Shown: piece by piece, positions 1 to 9,726 of the stretch | Layout of the letters: each line of letters opens with the position of its first letter | Numbering within the stretch: the stretch's first letter is position 1 | Made by a program: the position numbers and the translations under genes | Notes under the pieces: generated by a model | Seen by the model: only the letters and a program-made list of their open reading frames with translations | Databases searched by the model: none | Told to the model about the DNA's origin: nothing | Assembly: GCA_963840055.1 (NCBI GenBank) | Contig: CAWIXM010000045.1 | Span: forward strand, 209,761-273,760 | Length of the DNA: 64,000 nt | Direction of reading: 5' to 3' | Source: Rhodoplanes sp963840055 | GTDB lineage: Bacteria; Pseudomonadota; Alphaproteobacteria; Rhizobiales; Xanthobacteraceae

Positions 1-1336
1 GATGGCATCCGATGTCGCAGCTCACATGGTGCGGGCCGAGTTCGCGCTCGACCAGCTTCATCGCCGCAAAGATCGGCCGCTCGGGACAGCCCGTGCAGAA
101 GGCCGCCGGGCGCGCATGGACATGCGGCGCAACAGCAGCGCACGCCTCGTTCACGCGGCTTGCCTGTCCAACGGGCGCGACCGCCGGGCCGGCAGACTTG
201 AGCAGGTCCGGACGATGCGTCGAGACGAATTTGCGCAGCGCATCCTTGAGCACGCCGCCGGTGTATTCGCCTGCCAAAGGCAGGATGTTTTTGCCGTCGA
301 TCCGCGTCGGCAGCCCGGCGCGGCGCAGAATGGTGTTCACCGCCTGCTCGATGAATTCCGGCTGGCCTTCCTCGACGATCAGGACAGCCGTTTTTCCTTC
401 GCAGAAACGCGCGAACTCCGCATCGACAAGAGGATAAGTCACATTGAGCACGTAGAGCGGAATGCGGGCATCGCCGAAAGCATCGGCCAGCCCTAGCAGT
501 TCGAGCGCGCGCACGACATTGTTGTACAACCCTCCCTGCATGATGACGCCGATGTCGGCCCGGTCTTCCGCAAAGAACTCGTTGAGGTGGTGCTGCTCAA
601 TAAATGCGACCGCCGCCGGCCAGCGACGTTCGATCTTGTCCTTCTCCTGCAGATAGGATGCGGGCGGCAGCACGATGCGATTGACGTCGCGGCCTGGCGT
701 TCCCTGCGCGTCCGCGATGGTGAAGGTCGGCCGGACATTGTCCTTCGCGATGAACCGCCCATGGACATGACAGGCGCGGATGCGCAACTCGATCATTACC
801 GGCGTGCTCGACGCCTCCGAGAGCGCAAACCCGTTTTCTACCGCGGCCACGATGGACGGCAGATTGGGCCGCGGGTCCATCAGCCAGATCTGGGACTTCA
901 TCGCAAAGGCGTGGGAGCGCTCCTGCATGATCGAGGACCCTTCGCCATAGTCTTCGCCGATGATGATCAGGGCGCCGCCGGTCACGCCACTGGAGGCAAG
1001 ATTAGCGAGCGCATCGGAGGCAACATTGGTTCCCGCAGTCGACTTGAAGGTGATGGCGCCGCGCAGCGGATAGTTCACCGACGCGGCCAAGGTCGCCGCC
1101 GCGGTAGCCTCGTTCGCGCTCGATTCGAAGCGGACCCCGAGTTCCCGCAAGAGTTCGTCGGCGTCCATCAACACGTCCATAAGGTGCGATATGGGAGCGC
1201 CCTGATAACCGGCGACGTAGGACACGCCCGACTGCAGCAGCGCCTTGGTCACCGCGAGAATTCCTTCGCCGCGGAATTCCTCGCCCGCGCCAAGCCGCAA
1301 CTTCTGCACATGGTGCTTGAACGACCGTTCGGCCAT
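1..1336 (-). CDS. iorA: indolepyruvate ferredoxin oxidoreductase, TPP-binding alpha-type subunit (3' end off window)
   Basis: Reading the minus strand gives 445 uninterrupted codons starting at ATG 1336 (MAERSFKHHVQKLRLGAG) and running off the left edge, so the C-terminus is missing. An N-terminal pyruvate:ferredoxin oxidoreductase-type domain (GYQGAPISHLMDVL, then SSANEATAAATLAASV) is followed by a central domain. The last visible residues, FCTGCPERPIFAAMK and CDIGCH, are the start of the thiamine-diphosphate-binding part typical of IorA. The family oxidatively decarboxylates aryl-pyruvates to aryl-acetyl-CoA with ferredoxin as acceptor, in the cytoplasm. A beta subunit would be expected beyond the edge. 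The gene is transcribed divergently from the TRAP operon at 1511. The family call is firm; the natural substrate is not known from sequence. Confidence 0.9.
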   Translation of the reverse strand, partial: MAERSFKHHVQKLRLGAGEEFRGEGILAVTKALLQSGVSYVAGYQGAPISHLMDVLMDADELLRELGVRFESSANEATAAATLAASVNYPLRGAITFKSTAGTNVASDALANLASSGVTGGALIIIGEDYGEGSSIMQERSHAFAMKSQIWLMDPRPNLPSIVAAVENGFALSEASSTPVMIELRIRACHVHGRFIAKDNVRPTFTIADAQGTPGRDVNRIVLPPASYLQEKDKIERRWPAAVAFIEQHHLNEFFAEDRADIGVIMQGGLYNNVVRALELLGLADAFGDARIPLYVLNVTYPLVDAEFARFCEGKTAVLIVEEGQPEFIEQAVNTILRRAGLPTRIDGKNILPLAGEYTGGVLKDALRKFVSTHRPDLLKSAGPAVAPVGQASRVNEACAAVAPHVHARPAAFCTGCPERPIFAAMKLVERELGPHHVSCDIGCH

Positions 1337-1435
1337 CGCTTGATCCTCGTCGTGTGCTCGCAACCGCACAAAACCGTCGCAATGCGCGGCGGGCGCGCAC
1401 CCGCAAGCCGCTGCTCGGTCTTTACGCTCCGCCGC

Positions 1436-1445
1436 TACCGTATAC
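1436..1445. promoter_or_regulatory. candidate GntR-type half operator between iorA and TRAP operon
   Basis: The 10-mer TACCGTATAC in the divergent iorA/dctP intergenic region exactly matches 10 of the 13 bases of the palindromic GTATAC site in front of the GntR gene at 49.2 kb, read on the opposite strand. This may be a second target of that regulator. One 10-mer match is weak evidence on its own. Confidence 0.25.
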
Positions 1446-1510
1446 TATAGCCATGCGTAGCCTGAGAGCAGCCGCTGCTGCCGTTGCTTCAACGCCGATG
1501 AGAGGAAAAC

Positions 1511-2467
1511 ATGCTTAGGTCGTTGCTGATTGCTTTGTCGATATTCGTTTCGGCACAAGCGGCTGTTGCCGAGGAGGTAACGCTGCGGGCGGTGTCGAGT
1601 TTTGCTGAGGGCACTCAGTTTTCGAAAAATTTCGAGCGGTTCGTCAAAAAAGTGAATACCGACGGCAAGGGGATCATAAAGATCAACTATATCGGCGGCC
1701 CACGGGCGATACCGCCGTTCGAGGTCGGCAATGCGGTGCGCACCGGCGTGGTCGACATGGCCAACGTGACGACCGCGTTCTACACCAATCTGATGCCGGA
1801 AGCGGACGCCAGCAAGCTGTTCGACAAGCCGATGAGCGAGCAGCGCAAGGACGGCACCTGGGATTATTTCAATAAGCTCCTCAATGAAAAGGTGAACGCG
1901 TACTATCTTGCACGCCAATATCACAACGTGCCGTTCCACATCTATCTCAACAAGAAGATCGACAAGCTGGATTTCACCGGGCTGAAGATCAGGGTGACGC
2001 CGGTCTACAAGGACATGGTCGAGGCGCTTGGCGGCACCGCCATCACCACCGCGCCCGGCGAAGTCTATACTGCGCTCGAGCGCGGCGTCGTGGACGGCTA
2101 CGGGTGGCCGATCACCGGCATTTTCGATCTCGGCTGGGACAAAGTGACGAAGTATCGCCTCGATCCCGGCTTCTACCGCGTCGAAGTCGGCGTGATCGTC
2201 AATCTCGACAAGTGGAAGTCGCTGAATGACGCCCAGCGCAAGGTGCTGACGGACGCCGCGCTCTGGCTGGAGAATCTCGACTCGGAGAACCCGGCGGCGA
2301 TCAAGGCGGAGATCGAGCGCCAGGCCAAAGCCGGCATCCAGCCGATTGATTTCGGTCCGGCCGAGTCAAAGCGCTTCATCGATATCGCCAACGAAGCGGC
2401 ATGGAAGGCGATCATTAAGAACGCTCCGGAGTCCGGGCCGAAGCTGCGCGAGCTCGGCGGCAACTAG
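1511..2467 (+). CDS. dctP: TRAP transporter substrate-binding protein (DctP family)
   Basis: This 318-aa protein has a signal peptide (MLRSLLIALSIFVSAQAAVA, cleavage near residue 21) and reads as a DctP-type periplasmic solute receptor. The family's substrate-carboxylate region is recognisable around GLKIRVTPVYKDMVEALGG and the hinge segment ALERGVVDGYGWP. The ATG at 1511 is preceded by AGAGGAAAAC, a good ribosome site. It is the first gene of a complete dctP-dctQ-dctM operon: the small permease starts 53 bases downstream and the large permease 9 bases after that. TRAP receptors bind carboxylated solutes for Na+/H+-driven uptake. The ligand here is unknown, although the aromatic and acyl-CoA genes nearby suggest an organic acid. 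Confidence 0.9.
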   Translation: MLRSLLIALSIFVSAQAAVAEEVTLRAVSSFAEGTQFSKNFERFVKKVNTDGKGIIKINYIGGPRAIPPFEVGNAVRTGVVDMANVTTAFYTNLMPEADASKLFDKPMSEQRKDGTWDYFNKLLNEKVNAYYLARQYHNVPFHIYLNKKIDKLDFTGLKIRVTPVYKDMVEALGGTAITTAPGEVYTALERGVVDGYGWPITGIFDLGWDKVTKYRLDPGFYRVEVGVIVNLDKWKSLNDAQRKVLTDAALWLENLDSENPAAIKAEIERQAKAGIQPIDFGPAESKRFIDIANEAAWKAIIKNAPESGPKLRELGGN

Positions 2468-2519
2468 TCCTCGCTGCCCGAGCGGCGTTGCGAAGCGCCA
2501 TCACCGCCTGAGGGCGCCC

Positions 2520-3035
2520 ATGCAAAGACTGTCCGCCGCCTTTGAACGATTGCTCAACGCGCTCGCCGTCGTGGCGGCGCTGGTGCTGCTTGCGATGGTG
2601 ATCCTCGTCACCGCCGACATCGTGCTGCGCAACCTCACCCGCACGGGTTTCCCATGGTCGAACGAGGTTTCCGAATACGCGCTCTATCTCGTCACACTGA
2701 TGACCGCGCCCTGGTTGTTGCGGCGCGGTCAACACGTCCGCGTTGATGTCATGCTCACGATGGTGCCGTCGCGCATTGCCTGGATAATGGAGGCGGCGTC
2801 GGACATTCTGGGGATCGCCGTTTGCCTGCTCCTTGCCCGCTCCGGCGTGATCATGACTTACCAGAGCTGGCAGCTTGGTTCGATCACCATCAAAAATCTC
2901 ATTTTTCCCGAATGGTGGCTGTTGGCTCCCTTGCCGGTCGCATTCATTTTGCTCGCCATCGAATTCGTGTTTCGCTTGCACCGTTTGCGAGGGGGCGAAC
3001 ACCGGCGGCGGGTCGAAGCAACGTCCGTGAGTTGA
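2520..3035 (+). CDS. dctQ: TRAP transporter small permease (DctQ family)
   Basis: 171 aa with four predicted membrane segments (about residues 13-35, 48-67, 88-108 and 130-150) and the DctQ signature region RNLTRTGFPWSNEVSEY. It forms the membrane complex with the large permease that follows 9 bases later. I place the start at ATG 2520 rather than further upstream, because the longer reading would overlap the dctP coding end and add a charged, non-membrane N-terminus. Length is normal for the family. It is co-transcribed with the receptor and large permease. Confidence 0.87.
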   Translation: MQRLSAAFERLLNALAVVAALVLLAMVILVTADIVLRNLTRTGFPWSNEVSEYALYLVTLMTAPWLLRRGQHVRVDVMLTMVPSRIAWIMEAASDILGIAVCLLLARSGVIMTYQSWQLGSITIKNLIFPEWWLLAPLPVAFILLAIEFVFRLHRLRGGEHRRRVEATSVS

Positions 3036-3044
3036 AGGCGACCG

Positions 3045-4370
3045 ATGGGCTGGGGCGAGGCTAGTCTGCTTCTGTTCGGTGGCCTCGTCGCGGTGATGGG
3101 GCTTGGTCTTCCCGTCGCGTTTGCGTTTCTCGCGATCAATATCGTCGGCGCGTGGCTGTTTCTCGGCGGCGATATCGGCCTTGTGCAATTAGCGCGCAAC
3201 GGGGTGCAGTCGGTCGCGAGCTTCTCGCTCACGCCCATTCCCTTTTTTGTTCTGATGGGGGAAGTGCTTTTTCACACCGGTGTCGCGATCAAGGCAATCG
3301 ACGCGTTCGCGCTCTTGATCCGCCGCGTCCCCGGGCGTCTGTCGGTTATCGCCATCGTCGCCGGCACGGTGTTCTCCGCCATTTCCGGATCGACCATCGC
3401 AACGACGGCCCTGCTCGGCAGTCTGATGCTGCCGACCATGCTGGCGCGCGGCTATGATCCACGCATGGCGATGGGGCCAATCATGGGGATCGGCGGCGTA
3501 GACATGTTGATTCCGCCCTCGGCGCTAGCCGTCCTGCTCGGCAGTCTCGCCGGGATATCGATCTCGGGCCTACTCATCGGCGGCATTGTGCCAGGGCTGA
3601 TCCTCAGCGTTTTGTTCGTCGCCTACATTATCGGCCGAGCGACTCTCAATCCCGCTCTGGCGCCGAACGAGCCGCTCGATCACGTCGCAGGCGGCCTGTC
3701 GCGCTGGTTGCCGTTCTTCGTGCATGTCCTGCCGCTGCTCATGATCTTTGGCGTCGTGGTCGCCGCCATGTCCGCCGGCTGGACGACCCCGACCGAAGCC
3801 GCCGCCGTCGGCGCCGCCGGAACGATCGCGGCGGCGGCGGCCTACCGCGCGCTTAGCTGGACCAACCTGATGAAGGCGCTGACCGGCACCGTCGCGATAT
3901 CGGGAACGATCCTATTCATCATCATCGGCGCCACGACCTTTACTCAGGTCTTGAGCTTTTCCGGCGCAACGAACGGCCTTGTCGGCCTGGTATCAGCGCA
4001 GGGGCTGTCGCCGACGGCGACGGTCGCTGGGATGATGCTGATCCTTCTGTTTCTCGGCTGCTTCGTCGATCAGGTCAGCATGATGCTGATCACCCTGCCC
4101 TTCTTCATGCCGCTGCTGCAGCGCCAGGCGATCGACCCGTTGTGGTTCGGCATCTTGTTTCTCATCTGCATGCAGCTCGGCCTGCTTACGCCGCCCTTCG
4201 GCCTGCTGCTGTTCACGATGAAGGGCGTAGCGCCACCCAGCATCAAAATGAGCGACGTCTATCGCGCCGTGCTGCCTTTCTTGTTCTTCGGCGTGGCGGT
4301 GCTTGTCGCCGTCTTTCTCTTGCCGTCGCTTGCGACCTGGCTGCCGGACCTGCTGCTTCGCGCGCCGTGA
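3045..4370 (+). CDS. dctM: TRAP transporter large permease (DctM family)
   Basis: This 441-aa, very hydrophobic protein has the roughly 12-helix DctM architecture. Family hallmarks include the TPIPFFVLMGEVLF segment near residue 65, the AISGSTIATTALLGSLMLPTM loop and the C-terminal GLLTPPFGLLLF re-entrant motif. It is the ion-coupled transport subunit working with the DctQ and DctP proteins just upstream. Length and reading frame are intact, unlike the second DctM in this window, and no anomaly was seen. The operon ends here; the next gene is convergent on the minus strand. Confidence 0.9.
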   Translation: MGWGEASLLLFGGLVAVMGLGLPVAFAFLAINIVGAWLFLGGDIGLVQLARNGVQSVASFSLTPIPFFVLMGEVLFHTGVAIKAIDAFALLIRRVPGRLSVIAIVAGTVFSAISGSTIATTALLGSLMLPTMLARGYDPRMAMGPIMGIGGVDMLIPPSALAVLLGSLAGISISGLLIGGIVPGLILSVLFVAYIIGRATLNPALAPNEPLDHVAGGLSRWLPFFVHVLPLLMIFGVVVAAMSAGWTTPTEAAAVGAAGTIAAAAAYRALSWTNLMKALTGTVAISGTILFIIIGATTFTQVLSFSGATNGLVGLVSAQGLSPTATVAGMMLILLFLGCFVDQVSMMLITLPFFMPLLQRQAIDPLWFGILFLICMQLGLLTPPFGLLLFTMKGVAPPSIKMSDVYRAVLPFLFFGVAVLVAVFLLPSLATWLPDLLLRAP

Positions 4371-4491
4371 CCGTTGCGTGGTTTTGAGTCACTGCCGGCC
4401 GTTCTGATCGGCGGACCATAACCCTGGCACATGGCGAGGACGTTTGATCTCGACTTACGTTCGCCGCCCCGCCGGGAGCATCACCTGGCGC

Positions 4492-5256
4492 TCATATCCA
4501 CCCCAATCCGCTCGCGCCGTTCCAAATCAGTTTCAACCCGATTACCAATGTCAGCCCATACACGATCTTATAGAACGCGTCCGTCTGAACGCGGCGCACG
4601 AGCCAAACACCTGCGAGTGTTGCAACGATCGCCACTGGAAACAGCGTTGCGGATATCGAGAAATTCTCGAAAGATACCTGCCCCAGCGTGAAAAACGCCG
4701 CAAGCTTTATAAGATTGACCACCGCAAAGACCATCGTCTGGCAGCCCGCATAGGTTTGCGGCTTTAAGCGCAGCGGCAGCGTATACACCTGGAACGGCGG
4801 ACCGCCCGCGTTGGCGAGAAAAGAGGTAAACCCGCAACACGCGCCCCAAAACAGGCCGGGCATTATGCGCGCGGGTTGTGTCGCATCACGATGCGCGGCG
4901 CGCGGCAGCCACGAATAAAGCACGAAGCCCGCTCCGATCGCACCGACGAATAGTAGCACCGCCGCATCCGACACACGCGAGGCAAAGATTGTCGCGATAC
5001 CGATGCCGAGCGTCGCGCCGGACACCAAGATTACGACGATGCGCCTATCGAAATCGCGGCGATAGGCCCAGACGCTGACGACGTCCTGAACGATCAGAAT
5101 GGGCAGCATGATCGCCGCCGCGCGGATCGGCGGCAAGACGAGGGCCAGCAGCGGCAATGAGATCAGCGATAAACCGGAAAACCCACCCTTTGACAAACCG
5201 ACGAAAATTACGGCCGGCACGGCGGCGGCGTAGAAGACCCAGCCTTCAATTATCAA
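4492..5256 (-). CDS. TauE/SafE family sulfite exporter-like membrane protein
   Basis: The family repeat GLSKGGFSGLSLISLPLLALV lies just after the first helix, with a second half-repeat around GFTSFLANAGGPPFQVY. Seven to eight membrane segments are predicted. Family members export sulfite, sulfoacetate or other organic anions. I prefer the TTG start at 5256 because GGAGG sits 7-8 bases upstream and the protein then begins directly before the first helix. An ATG at 5313 would add 19 hydrophilic residues behind a poor ribosome site. The gene is convergent with the TRAP operon, and the substrate cannot be inferred. Confidence 0.82.
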   Translation of the reverse strand: MIIEGWVFYAAAVPAVIFVGLSKGGFSGLSLISLPLLALVLPPIRAAAIMLPILIVQDVVSVWAYRRDFDRRIVVILVSGATLGIGIATIFASRVSDAAVLLFVGAIGAGFVLYSWLPRAAHRDATQPARIMPGLFWGACCGFTSFLANAGGPPFQVYTLPLRLKPQTYAGCQTMVFAVVNLIKLAAFFTLGQVSFENFSISATLFPVAIVATLAGVWLVRRVQTDAFYKIVYGLTLVIGLKLIWNGASGLGWI

Positions 5257-5407
5257 ATCGCATTCCTCCGCAGACCGCCGCCCATAGCCTCCAGAGTATC
5301 GAGCCTGTAACATCCCAACACTCTTGGTGAGTACACACGCGTTTCATTCCTCGGCCACCCGGACGGCCCCGTGGTAGCAGGATTCGGACCAACGGGGCGC
5401 CGTTTCG

Positions 5408-5586
5408 CCGATCCGCACCGTCCGTGATGGCTTACGCGGCGAGCACGCGATCGCCGAGCTGTACCGCCAAGTGGGCGCTACCAAGCGCCCGAGTTACAGC
5501 TGGTCGAACGAGTTCCTGGAGGCAGGTCGAGCGCCGCTTCGCTGGCGACACAGCGCGCGCGGCAATCAAAGCGAGGGCAAAAGCAT
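5408..5586 (+). pseudogene. IS3-family OrfA transposase remnant (frameshifted)
   Basis: A short stretch translates as IRTVRDGLRGEHAIAELYRQ, then YSWSNEFLEAG. After a +1 shift near base 5525 it continues as VERRFAGDTARAAIKARAK. This is the helix-turn-helix N-terminal part of IS3-group OrfA proteins. No OrfB, no inverted repeats and no start codon remain. It marks an old insertion in the 0.9-kb gap between the SafE gene and the cupin. The remainder of that gap (about 5590-6013) is lower in GC and I see no supportable gene in it. Confidence 0.6.
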
Positions 5587-6013
5587 CAAACAAAGATTAG
5601 ATCTTTCGAAGTCACTTCCTACTGGAAGCGGCCACAAGATGGAAAACGTAGATTTGCCTGCTTCGCCGCTGTCTCGTTGGCGGTGCTATTCGCACGTCAC
5701 ACAGCAAATAAGCACGCGCCTTGAGAGCCTGTGCCTCGCCAATTAACAGCGGGTAGAAGGGCAACTTCCGCACCGCGCCAGCTATAAAAAAATGGCATGG
5801 CGCTAAGACAGCATTGTATTGGACATCGGGATCGAACTTTAAATAGGTCCTCCAAAAGGTCGAGATGATCAACTCAACCTGTCCGGCCGTTGGGCTCGCT
5901 CGGTTGATCGATCCGTTCGGGCGCGCGACCAGCTCTATCCGGGTCCCGGTCACTGACCGGTGTGATGCACGGACGAAGTCTTCCGGCGTACCCGTCGCAC
6001 GCATCTCATTTTC

Positions 6014-6119
6014 CTAGAGCGAATTCCGTTCCAATCGAATCGGAATTCGCTCTGGTTGTCCTTGAGTGGTCGCATTTTCTGCGGCGAACCGGTTCCCACT
6101 TCGCCGGAAAATGCTCTAG
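6014..6119 (+). repeat. 106-bp double-hairpin intergenic repeat, copy 1
   Basis: The element starts CTAGAGCGAATTCCG and ends GAAAATGCTCTAG. It consists of one hairpin with a roughly 15-bp stem and a second hairpin around CGGCGAACCGGTTCCC. An inverted copy of the same length (roughly 94% identical by eye) lies at 12083-12188. The type is common as a dispersed palindromic repeat in Hyphomicrobiales genomes. Its transcript could act as a terminator or processing site. Confidence 0.85.
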
Positions 6120-6199
6120 GTCGAAGGATCGTTACATGTGATTTTGTGGATGGGCGATCGCCGATCCGGCGGCGGCAACAATTAGGGGAGATGGCCTCG

Positions 6200-6541
6200 A
6201 TGCTGGTCAAACGATTTTCTGACGCGAAGCCCTATGAGGCCGCCAATCACCGCGCCTGCAAAACGTTGCGTCTATTCGGAGCGGACGCGGGTGGATCGCA
6301 GAACCTCATTGTCGGGGTCACGCATTTTCTCCCGGGCGGTGGCGCCGGTCCGGATGCATCGGTACAGGAAAGAGTTTATTTCATCCTCGCGGGGGAGCTG
6401 ACCATTATTATCGACGGCAATAAGCACGTGCTGCATCAGCATGATTCTTGTTATATCGAACCGCATGAAAAGCGCGAAATAATCAATTGCGGAAATGAAG
6501 TCGCGACCATCTTGGTCGCCGTCGCCCCGCCACCAAAATAG
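6200..6541 (+). CDS. small cupin-domain protein
   Basis: 113 aa forming a single double-stranded beta-helix: LPGGGAGPDASVQERVYFIL corresponds to cupin motif 1 (the usual His residues are not all present), and HQHDSCYIEPHEKREIIN covers the second motif region. Motif I normally gives G(X)5HXH(X)3,4E(X)6G. Here the metal set is partial (E of QERVYFIL, H of EPHEK), so metal binding is uncertain. ATG 6200 lies 9 bases after AGGGGAG; ATG 6191 is possible but too close to it. The gene lies 207 bases upstream of the second TRAP operon on the same strand. A role as sensor, isomerase or decarboxylase helper would be a guess. Confidence 0.7.
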   Translation: MLVKRFSDAKPYEAANHRACKTLRLFGADAGGSQNLIVGVTHFLPGGGAGPDASVQERVYFILAGELTIIIDGNKHVLHQHDSCYIEPHEKREIINCGNEVATILVAVAPPPK

Positions 6542-6748
6542 AAAGGAGGTGCCCGTCGACGTGATGGAGTCCCCGGTCTTTAGGCCCGCTCCCAATAAGG
6601 GGCGAGCCGCCCGCCATGAGTAAATGTCATGGCGCGAAGACGCTATTGTATTGGACAGAACATGGGCATTTGCCCACGATCGAACGGAAAATCGACGTCA
6701 AAGTCGATCAGGAGGCAGTTTCTGCAACCGTCGTATGGGAGGAAAGTA

Positions 6749-7783
6749 ATGAACAAGCGAAGATTTCTTGCGTGCGTAGGCGCAGCTGCTTTCGTGGCAT
6801 GTGCCGCAGCGCCGGCGAAGGCCCAAGAGTTTAAGCTGACCCTCTCCGACCAGAATCCAACCACCGGATGGGGCTCTATCCATGCGATGCAACCTTGGAT
6901 AGAGAAGGTCGAAAAGGCGACTAAGGGGCGGGTCAAGATCGAACTCTACCCGTCGCAGACCATCTCGAAGGGCGTCGACAACTGGAAAGCTGTTCGGAAC
7001 GGCATCGTCGATATTGCCTGGTGTTTCCATGGCTATTGGCCGGACCTGACCCCGCTCGCCGACGTCATCACCCTGCCCTCGCTGCCGTTCAAAACGGCGG
7101 AAAAGGGAAGCGAAGTCTTGTGGAAGTTGTATCAGAAATTCCCGGCGATTCAGAAAGAGTTCTCGGACGTCAAGCCGCTGATGCTGTGGACGAGCAACCC
7201 ATACATTCTGATCACCACGAACAAGCAAGTTAAGACGCTCGACGATCTGAAGGGCATGAAAATCCGGGTGACCGGCGGCCCCCCGACCGAGCAGATCAAA
7301 GCGCTTGGCGCCGTGCCGACCCTGATTCCGATGCCGGACGCCTATCAGTCGCTCGACAAAGGCGTAGTCGACGGTATGGGCGCGCCGTGGGAGGCGATTC
7401 ACGGCTTCCGTCTCTATGAAGTCGTGAAGTACTACACCATCATGCCGCTCTCGGCGGTCTATTTCTCGATGTCGATGAACAAGAAGAAGTGGGATAGTCT
7501 GCCCAAGGACATCCAAGACGCGATCATGAGCGTAAGCGGGCTCGAAGGTTCGATGTTCTGGGGGAAGAACTTTTTTGACACTGCCAAAGAGGGCGTGCTC
7601 GAGGCGGTCAAAAAGGGCAATTACCAGATGGACGTTTACGTGATGCCGCCGGAGGAGGTCGCGAAGCTCACTCAGATCGCCGGCAAGCCCCTGTGGGGCG
7701 AGTGGGTGAAGAAGATGGAAAGCAAGGGACGCCCGCAAGCCGGCGAGATCCTGAATACGACCCTGGACCTCCTCAAGAACTGA
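6749..7783 (+). CDS. dctP: TRAP transporter substrate-binding protein (DctP family), second system
   Basis: 344 aa with a signal peptide (MNKRRFLACVGAAAFVACAA, cleavage after AKA near residue 26). It carries DctP features such as LTLSDQNPTTGWGSIHAMQPW and the hinge segment LDDLKGMKIRVTGGPPTEQI. The start at 6749 is chosen because GGGAGGAAAGTA precedes it perfectly; longer readings extend into non-coding sequence. The ligand-binding region differs strongly from the receptor at 1511, so the two systems probably take different acids. Genes for the small and large permeases follow. Confidence 0.9.
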   Translation: MNKRRFLACVGAAAFVACAAAPAKAQEFKLTLSDQNPTTGWGSIHAMQPWIEKVEKATKGRVKIELYPSQTISKGVDNWKAVRNGIVDIAWCFHGYWPDLTPLADVITLPSLPFKTAEKGSEVLWKLYQKFPAIQKEFSDVKPLMLWTSNPYILITTNKQVKTLDDLKGMKIRVTGGPPTEQIKALGAVPTLIPMPDAYQSLDKGVVDGMGAPWEAIHGFRLYEVVKYYTIMPLSAVYFSMSMNKKKWDSLPKDIQDAIMSVSGLEGSMFWGKNFFDTAKEGVLEAVKKGNYQMDVYVMPPEEVAKLTQIAGKPLWGEWVKKMESKGRPQAGEILNTTLDLLKN

Positions 7784-7857
7784 CGAGACCGTGCCGCAGC
7801 CTTGCGGAGCATTGCTCCGCAAGGCGAAGCGCGCACGCCCGCAGGGGTCGAGCCACC

Positions 7858-8376
7858 ATGCTCAAAGCAGTCGAGAAGGCTCTGCTGGGTTGCGAACTTG
7901 TCCTCGTTTTGCTTGCGGTCATTTCGACTTTCGCGTTGATGATTCTGACGAGCGCGGACGCGGCTAGCCGCTATCTGCTCAATAGCCCGATCACCGGCGC
8001 TTACGAAATCAGCGAGAAATACCTGATGGTGGCTTCAGTATTTCTCGGCCTGTCCTACGCCTATCGCGGCGGCGTCTTCATTCGCGTCACTTTTCTCGTC
8101 GACATGCTGCCGGCATCCGCGAAGCTCTTATGCAACTACGCCGCCCAAATCGTCTCCCTTCTTTTTTGCGTCATTCTTTTTGTAGCGCCCTTGCAGGAGG
8201 CGATCCGCGCGATGGGCGATGACACGACTCTGAGCACAGTGCCGATTCCTGTCGGGCCGGCCTATTTCCTGGTTCCAATCGGCTTTTTTACGATGGGATT
8301 GATGATGCTGATCGATCTCGCGCGGGTGCGGACCGGCCAATCCCACCTCCTGCAGGACGGCGCTCCAACAGGCTGA
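7858..8376 (+). CDS. dctQ: TRAP transporter small permease (DctQ family), second system
   Basis: 172 aa with four predicted membrane helices and the DctQ signature around RYLLNSPITGAYEISEKYL. The ATG at 7858 is preferred over longer readings, which run into the 3' end of the receptor gene. It sits 75 bases after the receptor gene and 35 bases before the large-permease gene. Partner of both in a tripartite organic-acid importer. Confidence 0.85.
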   Translation: MLKAVEKALLGCELVLVLLAVISTFALMILTSADAASRYLLNSPITGAYEISEKYLMVASVFLGLSYAYRGGVFIRVTFLVDMLPASAKLLCNYAAQIVSLLFCVILFVAPLQEAIRAMGDDTTLSTVPIPVGPAYFLVPIGFFTMGLMMLIDLARVRTGQSHLLQDGAPTG

Positions 8377-8410
8377 GCGGCTAGACAATGCAACCAGCAA
8401 GGTCTGTCTG

Positions 8411-9701
8411 ATGGAAGCCGGGTTTCCTCTCGTCGTGCTTGTGGTTGCGCTGGTGTTGGGTGTGCCGATCGCGGTCGCGTTGGCGGGCGCCGGCATGTTC
8501 GGCATTTACTGGGTCACCGGAGACTTCTCCAAAGTGATGGGAATCTTTGAGTTTGTCGCCGTTCAGCACCGTTGCCGACTACCAGCTGACGACGATCCCG
8601 ATGTTCATCCTCATGGCGTATTTCTCCGCCTCGAGCGGCCTTGCGCGCGATCTTTACACCAGTGCGGCAAACTGGCTGTCGCACATCAAGGGCGGCCTTG
8701 CCATGGCAACCGTCGTTGCTTGCGGTATTTTCGGGGCGATGTGCGGCTCGAGCGTCGCCGCCGCTTCGGTCATGGCGAATATCGCATTGCCAGAGATGCA
8801 GCGACACGGCTATTCGGACGAATTGGCGTCTGGCGCCGTCGGGGTCGGATCGACCCTCGACATGCTGATCCCGCCCAGCATCGCCATGATCATTTACGGC
8901 ATCGCCACGCAGACTTCGATCGGCAAGCTGCTGATTGCTGGAATTGTCCCGGGCATCGTCGTCGGCATACTGCTCATCGTGTCGATCTATGTGTGGGTCA
9001 CGATCAGTCCCAAGCACGCGCCGAAAACCTATTACGTTGCCTGGCGGGACCGGTTTGCGAGCCTTACGCGGGTATGGCCAGCCCTACTGTTGATCGGGCT
9101 TGTCATGATCCTTTTGTATACCGGGGTTGCGACGCCCACCGAAGTTGGTGCTCTTGGAGCATTCTTAGCCGCTGTTATCGGAGCCATTTTCGGACGTCTC
9201 ACCTTTGCAACGGCCATTCAAGCTCTCAAAGAGACCATCCGTACCTCGGCGATGATCTTCCTCATCCTGATCGGCGCTACGATCTTTGGTTATTACATGG
9301 CCCTGAGCCGCATCCCGCAGGATATGGTAACCGTCATCACTGAATTGCAGCTCAATCGTTGGATTGTCATTATTGGAATCGTCGTCGCGTATTTCGTGAT
9401 CAGCATGTTCATGGATGAAATCCCGTTGCTGCTGCTAACGCTGCAGTTGACGTTCCCTCTTATCACCGAGCTCGGCTTCGATCCGATCTGGTTTGGCGTT
9501 CTTTCGATGATGATGGTTGCCATGGGTCTTGTCTTTCCGCCCGTCGGCCTTATTGCCTTCGTCATCAGCGGCACCGCCAAAGTGGACCTGATGAAAGTCT
9601 ATACCGGCACAAGCGTGCTGATGGTCGCGCTGATCGCGACCACAATCCTGCTCATGATTTTCCCGCAGATCGCCTTGTGGCTTCCGGCGACGATGCGCTG
9701 A
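8411..9701 (+). CDS. dctM: TRAP transporter large permease (DctM family), second system, with one apparent frameshift
   Basis: The N-terminus (MEAGFPLVVLVVALVLGVPI, first helix and loop) reads in one frame up to about base 8555. The rest (PFSTVADYQLTTIPMFILMA through GLVFPPVGLIAFVISG to the stop at 9701) reads in the next frame. Removing one T from the TTT at 8552-8554 would give the continuous text GIFELSPFSTVADYQ and a 429-aa protein, the usual DctM length. Either this is a sequencing error or the transporter is a recent pseudogene. A separate TTG start at 8547 would drop the first helix and is unlikely. Confidence 0.85.
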
Positions 9702-9726
9702 GTGCGATCGAGGTCGATACCATGCG

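Noticed and set aside
5612..6004. 130-codon open reading on the minus strand
   Set aside because: No family resemblance, no ribosome site, Arg/Ser-rich odd composition, and it lies in relic-containing intergenic DNA between the IS3 fragment and the repeat.
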